From: an uncultured Aequorivita sp.
GTDB taxonomy: Bacteria; Bacteroidota; Bacteroidia; Flavobacteriales; Flavobacteriaceae
DNA: 64,000 nucleotides
NCBI GenBank assembly: GCA_937125455.1
Contig: CAKZLK010000059.1
Coordinates: 1 to 64,000, forward strand
Direction: 5' to 3'
Shown: piece after piece, positions 8,057 to 17,144 of the stretch
How positions within the stretch are numbered: the stretch's first letter is position 1
How the letters are laid out: every line of letters starts with the position of its first letter
Position numbers and translations under genes: made by a program
The notes under the pieces: generated by a model
Told to the model about the DNA's origin: nothing
Seen by the model: only the letters and a program-made list of their open reading frames with translations
Databases searched by the model: none

Positions 8057-11000
8057 TTATTTTGCCAAGATCAATCTGTGTGTTGAAGTTGAAGTTTCAG
8101 AAATAATTTTGATTACATAAACGCCATCAGAATAGCTGCTGAAATCTAAATCTCTTTCGCCATTTGAAGTTTTCAAATTGCTAACTATTTTTCCTGAGCC
8201 CAATTCAACAATAACAATTTGGATATCGTTTCCAAAAGTCGCAGGAATTTTTGCAGTCGCAAAACCTTTTGAGGGGTTTGGATAGATCACGATTCCACTT
8301 CCGCCTTCTGTAATATCTTCAATAGAAAGTAAAATGGTTTGTGCTTCAAAAGCTCCAATATCACGAATTCCTTCAAAAACTGTTTGATCAATTTGATCAT
8401 TAAATAAATCGGCTGGATCTCCGGCATTGTAAGCTACCGAACTTTCCAATAATTCGTGGGTTGAAGTAGCACCTCCGTTATTTTGAAGTGGACCGAGCAT
8501 TGGATCAACTTCTTCAATATCGTTGGCTTGCTCTGGGAAAGCATTTGCATCATCAGTTCCAATTAAATTGTAGTCATTTGATGCAAAATTTCCATTCACA
8601 TCAACTCCAGAAATTCCTGTATTGAGAGCAACCAAGGTGTTTTTTAAAGAAGTTGTAGTTTCGCTTTGAATACCACCTCCGTCGGAAAGGGCGTTGTTCA
8701 TTGCCACGGTTACCGCATTTAGATCAAAACTTGCGCCGTTGTTGTAAATTCCTGCTCCAGCTCCGTTGGCCGTATTGGTTGATATAGTACTCCGCATAAT
8801 CATTACATCTCCGCCAGAGGCATTGTGTATTCCGCCACCAGAGCTTGTTGCTCCGCTCGCCGAATTGTTCGAAATCGTAGAGGTAGTAACCTCTAATATT
8901 CCGCCATTGTTGAAAATTCCAGCACCACCATCATCTACGGCCGTTCCGAATGAACTGTTGCCGTCGATTGTTGTAGTGTCAATATTCATCATCGTTCCAC
9001 TTTGGTTCCAAAGTCCGCCACCTTCACGAGCAGCTTCATTTCCTGAAACTATACTACCTGAAATGATAATCAAACCACTATTTCCAGTTATGTGCAAACC
9101 ACCACCGTTTCCTGGAGCAGCCGTTCCTGCTGTTCCATTCACATCGTTATCGGTCATATCAGAATTTGTAAAAATTAACGTACCATCAATCAATTCAATA
9201 GCACCACCGGCTCTGTTTGCTGAATTTCCACTTAATGAAGAATCTGTAATCGTAACATCACCTGCAATACTCAACAATCCACCACCAGAACCTGAAGCCC
9301 CAGTTGAAAGATTGTTTGTGATTGAAGTTCCATTAACAATGTTCAGTGTTCCGCCATTGTTGAAAACTCCACCTCCACCGTTATCGGCGTCGGCTCCCTG
9401 AGCTATGTTGGCATCAATCATCATTCCGTCAACAGTCATAATTCCAGCACCGTTCCAAAGTGCACCACCTTCAGCAGCAGCAATATTTCCAGTTGCAGAA
9501 CCGCCTGTTATGTTTGAATCACCAGCGCCTGTAATGTGAAGTCCTCCTCCATTTCCTGGGGATGCGGAAGTTGTGTTTGAAGTGAAAATTACATTCGTAA
9601 GATTCAATTCACTTCCTGCAATCGAATTTTCTTCAATTGCACCACCAGCTCTCATTGAAGTGTTTCCAATCAATTCAGAATCAGAAACCGTCAAGATTCC
9701 AAGATTGTTCAAAATACCACCACCAGAACCAGCGGCTCCGTCTGCAATGTTATTTGAAATTATGGCATTCAAAACATTCAATGTTCCCATTTCGTTGAAA
9801 ATACCTCCACCTCCTTGATCGGCATCAGCTCCACTTGCAGTATTTCCATCAACAGTTGTTCCGTCAATAGTCATTGTCCCTGCGCCGTTCCAATATGCAC
9901 CACCTTCGGCTGAAGCGGTATTTCCGCTCGCAGTTCCGCCAGTAATGTTTGAGTCACCGGGACCAGTAATATGAACTCCACCTCCGTTTCCAGGCGCTGA
10001 AGCTGTACTGTTGTTCATTAAATTAGCATTTGTCAAGGTCAAAAGACTTCCTCCAACTGACTTTTCTTCAATTGCACCACCGGCACGCATTGAAGTATTT
10101 CCGGTTAAATCTGAATCTGTGACAGAAAGAGTTCCTTCATTATTTAAAATTCCTCCTCCAGAACCAGCGGCTCCATCAGCAATGTTATTTGAAATTGTAG
10201 CATTCAAAACATTTAAAGTACCGCCATTGTTGTAAATACCTGCTCCACCGTCATCGGCCATAGGACCGCTAGCGATGTTTGCATCTATTGTAGTTCCATC
10301 AACTGTCATAATTCCAGGACCGTTCCAAAGTCCACCACCTTCTCTTGATGCAGTGTTTCCACTTACGTTTCCGCCAATAATGTTTGAATCGCCAGCACCA
10401 GATATATGAACTCCACCCCCGTTACCTGGAGCGGAAGCTGTGCTGTTATTCATTAAATCAGTATTGCTTAAAGAAAGAAGACTTCCTGCAATTGAATTTT
10501 CCTCGATTGCACCTCCCGCTCTCATTGACGTATTTCCTGATAATTCAGAATCAGTAACTGTCAAAGTTCCAAGGTTATTCAAAATACCACCCCCAGAACC
10601 TGAAGTTCCGTTTGCTATATTATTGCTTACAACTGTTCCATTTTGAACAATTAAAGTACCTCCTTCATTGAAAATACCACCACCACCTTGGTCTGCGTCG
10701 TTTCCGCTTGCAGTGTTTCCATCTATTGTAACATTATCAACGGTCATTGTTCCGCTTCCATTCCACAAACCTCCACCTTCTGCTTTGGCTGTATTTCCGT
10801 TTACGGTACCGTTTGTTATGGTTGCAATTCCAGGACCTGTTATATGAAATCCACCACCGTTTCCAGGGGAATTTCCAACAGTATTATTGTTCAAGTTTGT
10901 ATTCAAAAGTGTAACAGTTCCGGGAGTTACCGAAGAATTGTCTTCAATACCACCACCTGCTCTTTTTGCTGAATTGTTTGAAATATTAGAGTCATTAACA

Positions 11001-14000
11001 GTTAAAGAACCTCCATCCACATTTTGGATTCCACCCCCAGAACCAGTGGTTCCAGTTGCAGCATTGTTAGATATAGTTGAAGAATTCTGAACGATTAAAG
11101 TACCTCCATTATTAAAGATACCTCCACCACCATTTGTTGCGTCATTACCACCTGCCTGATTGCTATCCAATAAAGTGCCATCAACGGTCATTGTACTTCC
11201 TACTTGGTTCCAAAGACCACCACCTTCGCTTGCTGCATCGTTATTGGTTAGGGTACTTCCTGTAATATTTATTGTTGCAACAGCTGTTACGTGCACTCCA
11301 CCACCATTTCCAGGATTTGGTGTACCTGCGGCAATATCTGCTTTGTTTCCAATTAAAGAAGCATTTGTAATATCTAATGTTCCAGCAACAATTTCAACAC
11401 CTCCGCCTGCGCGGTTTGCGGCATTTCCATCAATCATTGTACCTATAATAGTAACAGTGCCGTCAGTAGTTAAAATTCCACCACCTGAACCTGATACGCC
11501 GTTTGCAAGATTACTTTGAATAGTTCCATCGGTAACATTAAGATCACCTCCATTGTTATAAATTCCTCCACCACCGGCTCCGCTGATGGCTTTATTCAAA
11601 TCAATCATAGAATTTGTAACACTCATTGTGCTTCCAGCTTGGTTCCAAAGACCTCCACCTTGATTGAATGCCATGTTTGCAGAAACTGTAGCATCATTTA
11701 TAGTGGTTGTGGTAGCTCCTGAAATATGTATTCCGCCACCATTTCCTGGGTTTGGAATCCCAGCTGTTCCATTTACATCATTAAAAGCAATTGAAGTTCC
11801 ATTAAGATTTAAAGTGCCGTCAATTACTTCAATTCCACCTCCTGCGCGATTCGCATAATTTTGAAGGATTAAAATATTAGCAATCGTAACAGTTCCAGCA
11901 GTAGATAAAATTCCACCTCCAGAACCCGAGGCTCCATTGGCAATATTATTATTTATGGAAGTTCCCGCAAGAATGTCCAAGGTTCCTCCATCATTATAGA
12001 TTCCTCCACCACCATTGTCGGCATTTGCACCGCTGGCGATGTTATTTGTAACTGGCACCCCATCTACCGTCATAGTTCCACCACCATTCCATAAACCACC
12101 ACCTTCGGCAGCGGCTATGTTTGCGTCAACAGTTCCACCAGTAATTGTTGCATTTCCGGTTCCACCAACGTGAAGTCCACCACCATTTCCGGGGGCAGCA
12201 ACCGCTGGGGCAACACCTGCATTGTTAGTATCTAAAGTTGTACCCGACATTGTTAATGTTCCTGCAGCAATTTCAATTCCACCACCGGCACGGTTTGCTA
12301 CATTGCTTGTAATAATTGCATCGGTTACGGTTACATCGCCACCTGTACTGTGAATTCCACCACCAGAACCAGCAGTTCCGTCAGCTTTATTGTTTGTTAT
12401 TTCAGTTCCTGCAAGAACATTCAATGTTCCTCCGTTATTGAACAATGCGCCCCCACCATCATCGGCTAGAGCTCCACTCGCTGAATTTCCAGTCAAAACT
12501 GTTGCTTCAACCGTCATAATTCCAGCATTGTTCCACAATCCACCACCTTCTTGGGCAGCTTGGTTATTTTCAATTGTACTGTTTGAAATATCTGCATTTG
12601 TAGTTCCTGAAAGGTGAATAGCTCCTCCATTACCTGGGTTTGCCATAGTTCCTAAGCCAATATTTACTCCAGCTGAGTTTCCACTTAAAGTAACTCCATC
12701 TAAAGTTAAAGTATTACCTGAAGCATCTTCAATAGCACCACCGGCACGACTTGCGTAGTTTCCTGAGATTGTACTTCCGGTTACCACATTTAACGTGCCT
12801 CCAGTATTGTTGAACAAAGCACCACCACGTCCCCCGGGAGTAGCTCCCATTGCAACGTTAGCAGTTAAAGTTGTAGCAGCATCAACATTTAGAGTTCCTC
12901 CATTGTTAAAAATTCCACCACCGCCGGTTGCATCTCCAGTTGCTTTATTTCCTGTAATCGTAGTTCCAGAAACGGTCATTGTTCCTGTGCCGTTCCAAAG
13001 TCCACCACCTTCAAAGGCGATGTTATTTGTTATACTTCCACCATTATAATTTACATTTCCGGGACCGCTAATGTGAAGTCCTCCTCCATTACCTGGAGCT
13101 GGCGCATTGGCCGTATTTTGATTCATTACAACATCATTGAAAATATAGGTTTCACCTATAGCAGAATTTAGTTCAATAGCGCCACCAGCTCTGTTTGCTG
13201 TGTTGTCTTCAAAAGTAACACCATCAACAACTAAGGTTCCTGGGGTAAGATTAAAAATCCCACCACCAGAACCAGCTGTTCCGCTTGCTACATTTCGTAG
13301 TACTTGAGTTCCTGAAGCAAGAATAAGTGTTCCTCCGTTATTGAAGATTCCTCCACCACCATTATCAGAAGCATTTCCTGCGGCGGTATTTAAATCTATG
13401 AATGTATCTCCAAAAATTACATTTCCAGCTTGAACTGTCATTGTTCCGCCGTTATTCCATAAACCACCCCCTTCAGAAGCGGCTGCATTCAAAAACACAA
13501 TTCCACTTAGGGTTACGTTGGCCGAATTGCCCGTTACGTGCAGTCCTCCCCCATTCCCTGGGTTTGGAGTTCCGCCGGTGGCAGTTCCGTTTACGTCATT
13601 GAATATTAATTGTAAATCAACAAGATTTGCTATTCCATCAATAATTTCAATTCCTCCACCAGCGCGGTTTGCACCGTTTGAAGTAAGCGCAGCTGAATTG
13701 ATATTCAATGTTCCCGAAGTACTCAAAATAGCTCCTCCAGAACCAGAAGTTCCTGTTGCTATATTGCTAAAAATATCTGCGAACGAGTCAATATTCATGG
13801 TGCCGCCATCATTGTAAAGAGCCCCACCGCCTTGATCGGGATCGTTTCCTGTGGCTTCGTTTCCGCTCAATTCGGTATCGCTTCCGGTTATAGTCATTAT
13901 TCCGGTACCGTTCCAAAGTCCACCGCCTTCAACAGCTGTATTATTCTGTACAATACAATCTGTAAAGGTAGAATTTCCGGCCCCGCTTATATGGAAAGCA

Positions 14001-14725
14001 CCACCATTTCCGGGCGCCGTGCCGCCTATGGCGGTATTGTTTACAAAATTTGAATTGGTAAAGGAAATCATTCCTGCAGAATTGGTCTCTACAGCACCCC
14101 CCGCACGCACTGCGGAATTGCCAGTAAATGTACTATTGGAAACCACTAAAACCCCAGAGGAATTTACAAAAATCGCCCCTCCACTTCCAGCGGTTGCAGT
14201 TGCGTTATTTGAAGTGAATTCACTATCGGTTACCGTGGAATTTGCAACATTATTCAAATACAATGCTCCACCGCCATTGACGCCCTGCGCTTCATTGTTT
14301 GTGAATACACAATTGGAAACATCAAAAGTTCCCGTGTTTTGCGCAACCACACTTCCGCCATTCGCATTGCTCGTAAAATTCTGAAAAGTTATGTGGTTCA
14401 CACTTCCAGAAGCATTCACAAAACGTAATGCACGATTGTTTGCATTTGTTCCATCGATTATTGTACTGCCGTCGGCATTTCCTGTAATTACCAATTCATC
14501 GTTGACAACTATTTGTCCAGCAGTTAGTAGAACCGTTATGGTAGGGTCAAAAGTTATAAAAGAAGGTGTAAAGGCATCGGAATTGGCCTGATTGATTGCA
14601 TTCCGAAGAGTTCCTGGGCCATTATTGGCCCCGCTCGTGACATTATAGGTCTGCCCAATGGCGATTCCCGTAGTCATTAAAATTGAAACCAATACTAAAA
14701 GGTTTCGCGTAAAAGTGTTTCTCAT
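8057..14725 (-). CDS. giant T9SS-exported beta-helix repeat protein (choice-of-anchor Q type)
   Basis: A 2222-residue secreted surface protein. Residues 1-25 are a signal peptide. About 26-110 is the N-terminal segment typical of choice-of-anchor Q proteins (GPGTLRNAINQAN). About 110-2030 is a right-handed beta-helix-like array rich in Gly, Asn, Thr and Ser. About 2040-2140 is an anchor-Q-like block with NDYNLIG and LGPLQNNGG. The last ~75 residues are a type A T9SS sorting domain (IYPNPSKGFATAK to the end). The array is a 12-fold super-repeat of about 148 residues. Each unit has five rungs marked PGNGGG-hydrophobic-H, EGGGLWN, GGGGI(F/Y)N, GSGGGI and RAGG(A/G)IE. The probable role is cell-surface adhesion or a released matrix protein. 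No catalytic domain is visible. Codon 1 is ATG at 14725. Confidence 0.9.
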   Translation of the reverse strand: MRNTFTRNLLVLVSILMTTGIAIGQTYNVTSGANNGPGTLRNAINQANSDAFTPSFITFDPTITVLLTAGQIVVNDELVITGNADGSTIIDGTNANNRALRFVNASGSVNHITFQNFTSNANGGSVVAQNTGTFDVSNCVFTNNEAQGVNGGGALYLNNVANSTVTDSEFTSNNATATAGSGGAIFVNSSGVLVVSNSTFTGNSAVRAGGAVETNSAGMISFTNSNFVNNTAIGGTAPGNGGAFHISGAGNSTFTDCIVQNNTAVEGGGLWNGTGIMTITGSDTELSGNEATGNDPDQGGGALYNDGGTMNIDSFADIFSNIATGTSGSGGAILSTSGTLNINSAALTSNGANRAGGGIEIIDGIANLVDLQLIFNDVNGTATGGTPNPGNGGGLHVTGNSANVTLSGIVFLNAAASEGGGLWNNGGTMTVQAGNVIFGDTFIDLNTAAGNASDNGGGGIFNNGGTLILASGTQVLRNVASGTAGSGGGIFNLTPGTLVVDGVTFEDNTANRAGGAIELNSAIGETYIFNDVVMNQNTANAPAPGNGGGLHISGPGNVNYNGGSITNNIAFEGGGLWNGTGTMTVSGTTITGNKATGDATGGGGIFNNGGTLNVDAATTLTANVAMGATPGGRGGALFNNTGGTLNVVTGSTISGNYASRAGGAIEDASGNTLTLDGVTLSGNSAGVNIGLGTMANPGNGGAIHLSGTTNADISNSTIENNQAAQEGGGLWNNAGIMTVEATVLTGNSASGALADDGGGALFNNGGTLNVLAGTEITNNKADGTAGSGGGIHSTGGDVTVTDAIITSNVANRAGGGIEIAAGTLTMSGTTLDTNNAGVAPAVAAPGNGGGLHVGGTGNATITGGTVDANIAAAEGGGLWNGGGTMTVDGVPVTNNIASGANADNGGGGIYNDGGTLDILAGTSINNNIANGASGSGGGILSTAGTVTIANILILQNYANRAGGGIEVIDGTLNLNGTSIAFNDVNGTAGIPNPGNGGGIHISGATTTTINDATVSANMAFNQGGGLWNQAGSTMSVTNSMIDLNKAISGAGGGGIYNNGGDLNVTDGTIQSNLANGVSGSGGGILTTDGTVTIIGTMIDGNAANRAGGGVEIVAGTLDITNASLIGNKADIAAGTPNPGNGGGVHVTAVATINITGSTLTNNDAASEGGGLWNQVGSTMTVDGTLLDSNQAGGNDATNGGGGIFNNGGTLIVQNSSTISNNAATGTTGSGGGIQNVDGGSLTVNDSNISNNSAKRAGGGIEDNSSVTPGTVTLLNTNLNNNTVGNSPGNGGGFHITGPGIATITNGTVNGNTAKAEGGGLWNGSGTMTVDNVTIDGNTASGNDADQGGGGIFNEGGTLIVQNGTVVSNNIANGTSGSGGGILNNLGTLTVTDSELSGNTSMRAGGAIEENSIAGSLLSLSNTDLMNNSTASAPGNGGGVHISGAGDSNIIGGNVSGNTASREGGGLWNGPGIMTVDGTTIDANIASGPMADDGGAGIYNNGGTLNVLNATISNNIADGAAGSGGGILNNEGTLSVTDSDLTGNTSMRAGGAIEEKSVGGSLLTLTNANLMNNSTASAPGNGGGVHITGPGDSNITGGTASGNTASAEGGAYWNGAGTMTIDGTTVDGNTASGADADQGGGGIFNEMGTLNVLNAIISNNIADGAAGSGGGILNNLGILTVSDSELIGNTSMRAGGAIEENSIAGSELNLTNVIFTSNTTSASPGNGGGLHITGAGDSNITGGSATGNIAAAEGGALWNGAGIMTVDGMMIDANIAQGADADNGGGGVFNNGGTLNIVNGTSITNNLSTGASGSGGGLLSIAGDVTITDSSLSGNSANRAGGAIELIDGTLIFTNSDMTDNDVNGTAGTAAPGNGGGLHITGNSGLIIISGSIVSGNEAAREGGGLWNQSGTMMNIDTTTIDGNSSFGTAVDDGGAGIFNNGGILEVTTSTISNNSASGATSSGGGIHNASGGDVMIMRSTISTNTANGAGAGIYNNGASFDLNAVTVAMNNALSDGGGIQSETTTSLKNTLVALNTGISGVDVNGNFASNDYNLIGTDDANAFPEQANDIEEVDPMLGPLQNNGGATSTHELLESSVAYNAGDPADLFNDQIDQTVFEGIRDIGAFEAQTILLSIEDITEGGSGIVIYPNPSKGFATAKIPATFGNDIQIVIVELGSGKIVSNLKTSNGERDLDFSSYSDGVYVIKIISETSTSTHRLILAK
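8800..14012 (-). repeat. 12 tandem super-repeats of about 435-463 bp inside the giant gene
   Basis: The codons for PGNGGG-x-H recur near 9100, 9544, 9980, 10415, 10851, 11298, 11733, 12180, 12622, 13082, 13545 and 13997. Period lengths are 435-463 bp, always multiples of about three residues' resolution by eye. The units around 9530-10870 are the most alike, for example sharing GNTSMRAGGAIEE, suggesting the newest duplications. The repeats are protein-coding and in frame throughout. Confidence 0.85.
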
Positions 14726-14791
14726 AATTTTAAGATTTAAGTTAGCAGTCTTTTAAAAATTTTTTGAAAACCACTTTACGTCAAAAAACAA

Positions 14792-14823
14792 AACGTGCAA
14801 CAAACCGAGGCTTTGTGCACGTT
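14792..14823 (-). promoter_or_regulatory. hairpin plus T-tract upstream of the giant gene (attenuator- or terminator-like)
   Basis: AACGTGCA (14792-14799) and CAAA (14801-14804) pair with TTTG (14812-14815) and TGCACGTT (14816-14823). This gives a 12-bp stem with one bulged base. On the minus strand the stem is followed by TTTTGTTTTTTG, the layout of an intrinsic terminator. It lies 67-98 bases before the ATG of the giant gene. It may end readthrough from purC or attenuate the giant gene. Confidence 0.5.
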
Positions 14824-15082
14824 AATATTTTTCACTGAAATTTGTCCGTAAAGTTGCTTTCATTAAATTCGGGTTAATTAATAATAATCCCGAAGTGGTT
14901 TATTTCGGGATTTACAATTACTTACGAAGGAAAGCAGGTTTTGGTTTTTATTTTATTATCAATTAGACAATTAAATTGATTGATTTTAATAAGGGAAGTA
15001 AGTGCTTGTAAGGATTTAGTCGGCTGAATCAATTTTCAGAAACACCAAAATTTCAATAATTCTTTTATAAAGAAATACCAAT
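14824..15082. other. intergenic DNA between purC and the giant gene
   Basis: Together with the hairpin before and the terminator after it, this forms a 407-base gap without a gene. It contains a 9-bp perfect inverted repeat, AATCCCGAA (14886-14894) with TTCGGGATT (14904-14912), lacking a clear T-tract. I found no exact TAnnTTTG box for the giant gene on the minus strand. Confidence 0.5.
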
Positions 15083-15106
15083 AAAAAAGCCTCCAAAAGA
15101 AGAGGC
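15083..15106 (-). terminator. rho-independent terminator of purC
   Basis: On the minus strand GCCTC (15102-15106) pairs with GAGGC (15089-15093) around an 8-base loop and is followed by TTTTTT (15083-15088). It starts 27 bases after the purC stop codon. Confidence 0.75.
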
Positions 15107-15132
15107 CTAAGTTCAAATTGAAAATGAATTGT

Positions 15133-16080
15133 TTACTTTAAATATTCCAATACATTATTTTCGATACGTTCGTGAATATTGGAAACATCGGCTTTTACAA
15201 ATTTCTCACCAGTAATGTTTTCGTAAAGCTCAATATATCTTTCGGAAACAGTTTCAATATATTCATCACTCATAAATGGAACTTTTTGCCCCTCCAAGCC
15301 TTGAAAACCGTTTTGGATCAACCATTGACGCACAAACTCTTTTGAAAGCTGTTTCTGTGGCTCGTTGTTTTTTTGACGTTCTTCATAACCTTCGGCGTAG
15401 AAATAACGTGAGGAATCTGGCGTATGAATTTCATCTATGAGCACTATTTTTCCATCCTTCGTTTTTCCAAATTCATATTTCGTATCTACCAAAATCAAAC
15501 CTCGCTTTGCAGCAATCTCACTTCCTCGTTGAAAAAGTTTGCGCGTATAATCTTCCAACTGCAGGTAATCTGCTTCGGAAACGATTCCTCTTTTTAAAAT
15601 ATCCTCTCGGGAAATATCTTCATCGTGATCTCCCATTTCTGCTTTAGTTGCAGGTGTGATTATCGGTTGTGGAAATTTATCGTTTTCCTTCATTCCTTCA
15701 GGCATCACAATACCACAGAGTATTCGTTTCCCTGATTTATATTCTCGTGCAGCGTGACCACTCATATAACCGCGGATTACCATTTCAACCTTAAAAGGTT
15801 CACAGGCTTCACCTATAGCAACGTTGGGATCGGGTATAGCAATTAACCAATTGGGTACCAAATCTTCTGTATCGCGCATCATTTTGGTTGCTATTTGATT
15901 CAGAATTTGGCCTTTATATGGAATTCCCTTCGGCATTACCACATCAAAAGCGCTCAGCCTGTCCGTGGCTACCATTAAAAGTTTGTTATTTTCCAAAGTA
16001 TATACTTCACGGACTTTTCCGTGATACACACTTTTCTGTCCAGGGAAGTTGAAATCGGTTGAAATTATAGTATTACTCAT
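15133..16080 (-). CDS. purC: phosphoribosylaminoimidazole-succinocarboxamide synthase
   Basis: A 315-residue SAICAR synthetase, which joins CAIR and aspartate using ATP in purine biosynthesis. N-terminal blocks GKVREVYTL (21-29) and [13 protein letters not shown] (38-50) are diagnostic, as is VDTKYEFG (about 198-205). The length fits the longer PurC form seen in Bacteroidota. It starts 3 bases after the phoH stop on the same strand, so the two are probably cotranscribed. Confidence 0.97.
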   Translation of the reverse strand: MSNTIISTDFNFPGQKSVYHGKVREVYTLENNKLLMVATDRLSAFDVVMPKGIPYKGQILNQIATKMMRDTEDLVPNWLIAIPDPNVAIGEACEPFKVEMVIRGYMSGHAAREYKSGKRILCGIVMPEGMKENDKFPQPIITPATKAEMGDHDEDISREDILKRGIVSEADYLQLEDYTRKLFQRGSEIAAKRGLILVDTKYEFGKTKDGKIVLIDEIHTPDSSRYFYAEGYEERQKNNEPQKQLSKEFVRQWLIQNGFQGLEGQKVPFMSDEYIETVSERYIELYENITGEKFVKADVSNIHERIENNVLEYLK

Positions 16081-16083
16081 TGT

Positions 16084-17070
16084 TTAATCTACGTTTTCAA
16101 TATTTTTATAGGCAGCAATCACTTCTTTTACCAAACGGTGGCGGATAACATCTTTGTCATCTAAATAAATCATTCCAACGCCTTTCACATCTTTTAAAAC
16201 TAGCAAGGCTTCCTTCAATCCTGAAATTACACGGCGCGGAAGGTCAATCTGTCCAGGATCGCCAGTAATCATAAATTTGGCATTTTTTCCCATACGTGTC
16301 AAAAACATTTTCATTTGCGCATGGGTTGTGTTTTGGGCTTCATCTAAAATTACAAAAGCATTGTCTAATGTTCGTCCCCGCATAAAAGCCAAAGGTGCAA
16401 TTTGAATCACTCCAGTTTCAATATGAGACGCCAATTTTTCAGCAGGAATCATATCCCGAAGTGCATCGTACAATGGCTGCATATAGGGGTCGAGCTTTTC
16501 TTTTAAATCGCCAGGGAGAAAACCTAAATTTTCGCCAGCCTCTACAGCAGGTCTTGTTAATATTATCCGCTTTACCTCTTTGTCTTTTAGCGCTTTAACC
16601 GCAAGTGCGACACCGGTATATGTTTTTCCAGTACCCGCTGGTCCTACAGCAAAAACCATATCGTTTTTACTCATTAACGCAACAAGTTTTCGCTGGTTTG
16701 CTGTTTGGGCTTTTATTGGCTTTCCGCTTAAACCGTGAACTATTACTTCTCCACTTCCTGCCGGACTCTCATATTCTTCTTTATTTCGGCTTAAAAGCAC
16801 ACGCTCAATTACATTTTCATCGAGTTTATTGTACTTGGCCACATGTTCCAGAAGCATTGTAATGCGCCTGTCGAATTCCTCCAAGACATCTTCATCGCCA
16901 TAGGCTTTAATTTTATTACCGCGTGCGACAATTTTCAATTTTGGAAAATATTTTTTAAGAAGGTCAATATTAGCGTTTTCAAGTCCGAAGAAATCCCTTG
17001 GGCTAATCTCTGTAAGTTCAATGATAAGTTCGTTCAAAAGGCGTGCTTTTTTATTATTTGGAATATGCAA
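16084..17070 (-). CDS. PhoH family ATPase/RNA-associated protein (YbeZ-like)
   Basis: A 328-residue cytoplasmic NTPase. Walker A is GPAGTGKTY (about 143-151). Walker B is in ILDEAQNTTHAQ (about 242-253), and sensor-like TGDPGQIDLP lies near 269-278. An N-terminal KH-like segment (residues 20-85) is typical of the YbeZ branch, linked in other bacteria to rRNA maturation. There is no ATG near the start. The frame opens at TTG 17070, but a second TTG at 17037 would give MNELIIELTEIS, which looks more like family N-termini and may be the true start. It is divergent from the SAM hydroxide adenosyltransferase gene. Confidence 0.92.
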   Translation of the reverse strand: MHIPNNKKARLLNELIIELTEISPRDFFGLENANIDLLKKYFPKLKIVARGNKIKAYGDEDVLEEFDRRITMLLEHVAKYNKLDENVIERVLLSRNKEEYESPAGSGEVIVHGLSGKPIKAQTANQRKLVALMSKNDMVFAVGPAGTGKTYTGVALAVKALKDKEVKRIILTRPAVEAGENLGFLPGDLKEKLDPYMQPLYDALRDMIPAEKLASHIETGVIQIAPLAFMRGRTLDNAFVILDEAQNTTHAQMKMFLTRMGKNAKFMITGDPGQIDLPRRVISGLKEALLVLKDVKGVGMIYLDDKDVIRHRLVKEVIAAYKNIENVD

Positions 17071-17078
17071 AAAATAGT

Positions 17079-17108
17079 TTTGCTACTAACAAAAGTAACC
17101 TATTTTTG
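17079..17108 (+). promoter_or_regulatory. promoter of the 17145-20695 operon
   Basis: TTTG (17079-17082), an 18-base spacer and TATTTTTG (17101-17108) match the Bacteroidota promoter consensus. The start is predicted near 17115, giving a leader of about 30 nt before the ATG at 17145. Confidence 0.55.
17090..17097 (-). promoter_or_regulatory. candidate -7 box of phoH-purC
   Basis: On the minus strand this reads TACTTTTG, a full TAnnTTTG match. Transcription would start near 17083. It lies inside the spacer of the divergent rightward promoter, so the two would compete for polymerase. No good -33 element is seen. Confidence 0.35.
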
Positions 17109-17144
17109 TGGTAAGTCTTTTAAGAAAATATCAACAATCCTTTT

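Noticed and set aside
8800-14012. CRISPR-like periodicity
   Set aside because: The period is ~445 bp, in frame and protein-coding, with no short identical repeats, unique spacers or cas genes.
8766-14591. Many rightward open frames up to 211 codons, rich in Pro and Ile/Val
   Set aside because: They are antisense to the Gly/Asn-rich repeat gene. Pro-runs are what Gly-Gly-Gly codons give on the other strand, and they share its period.
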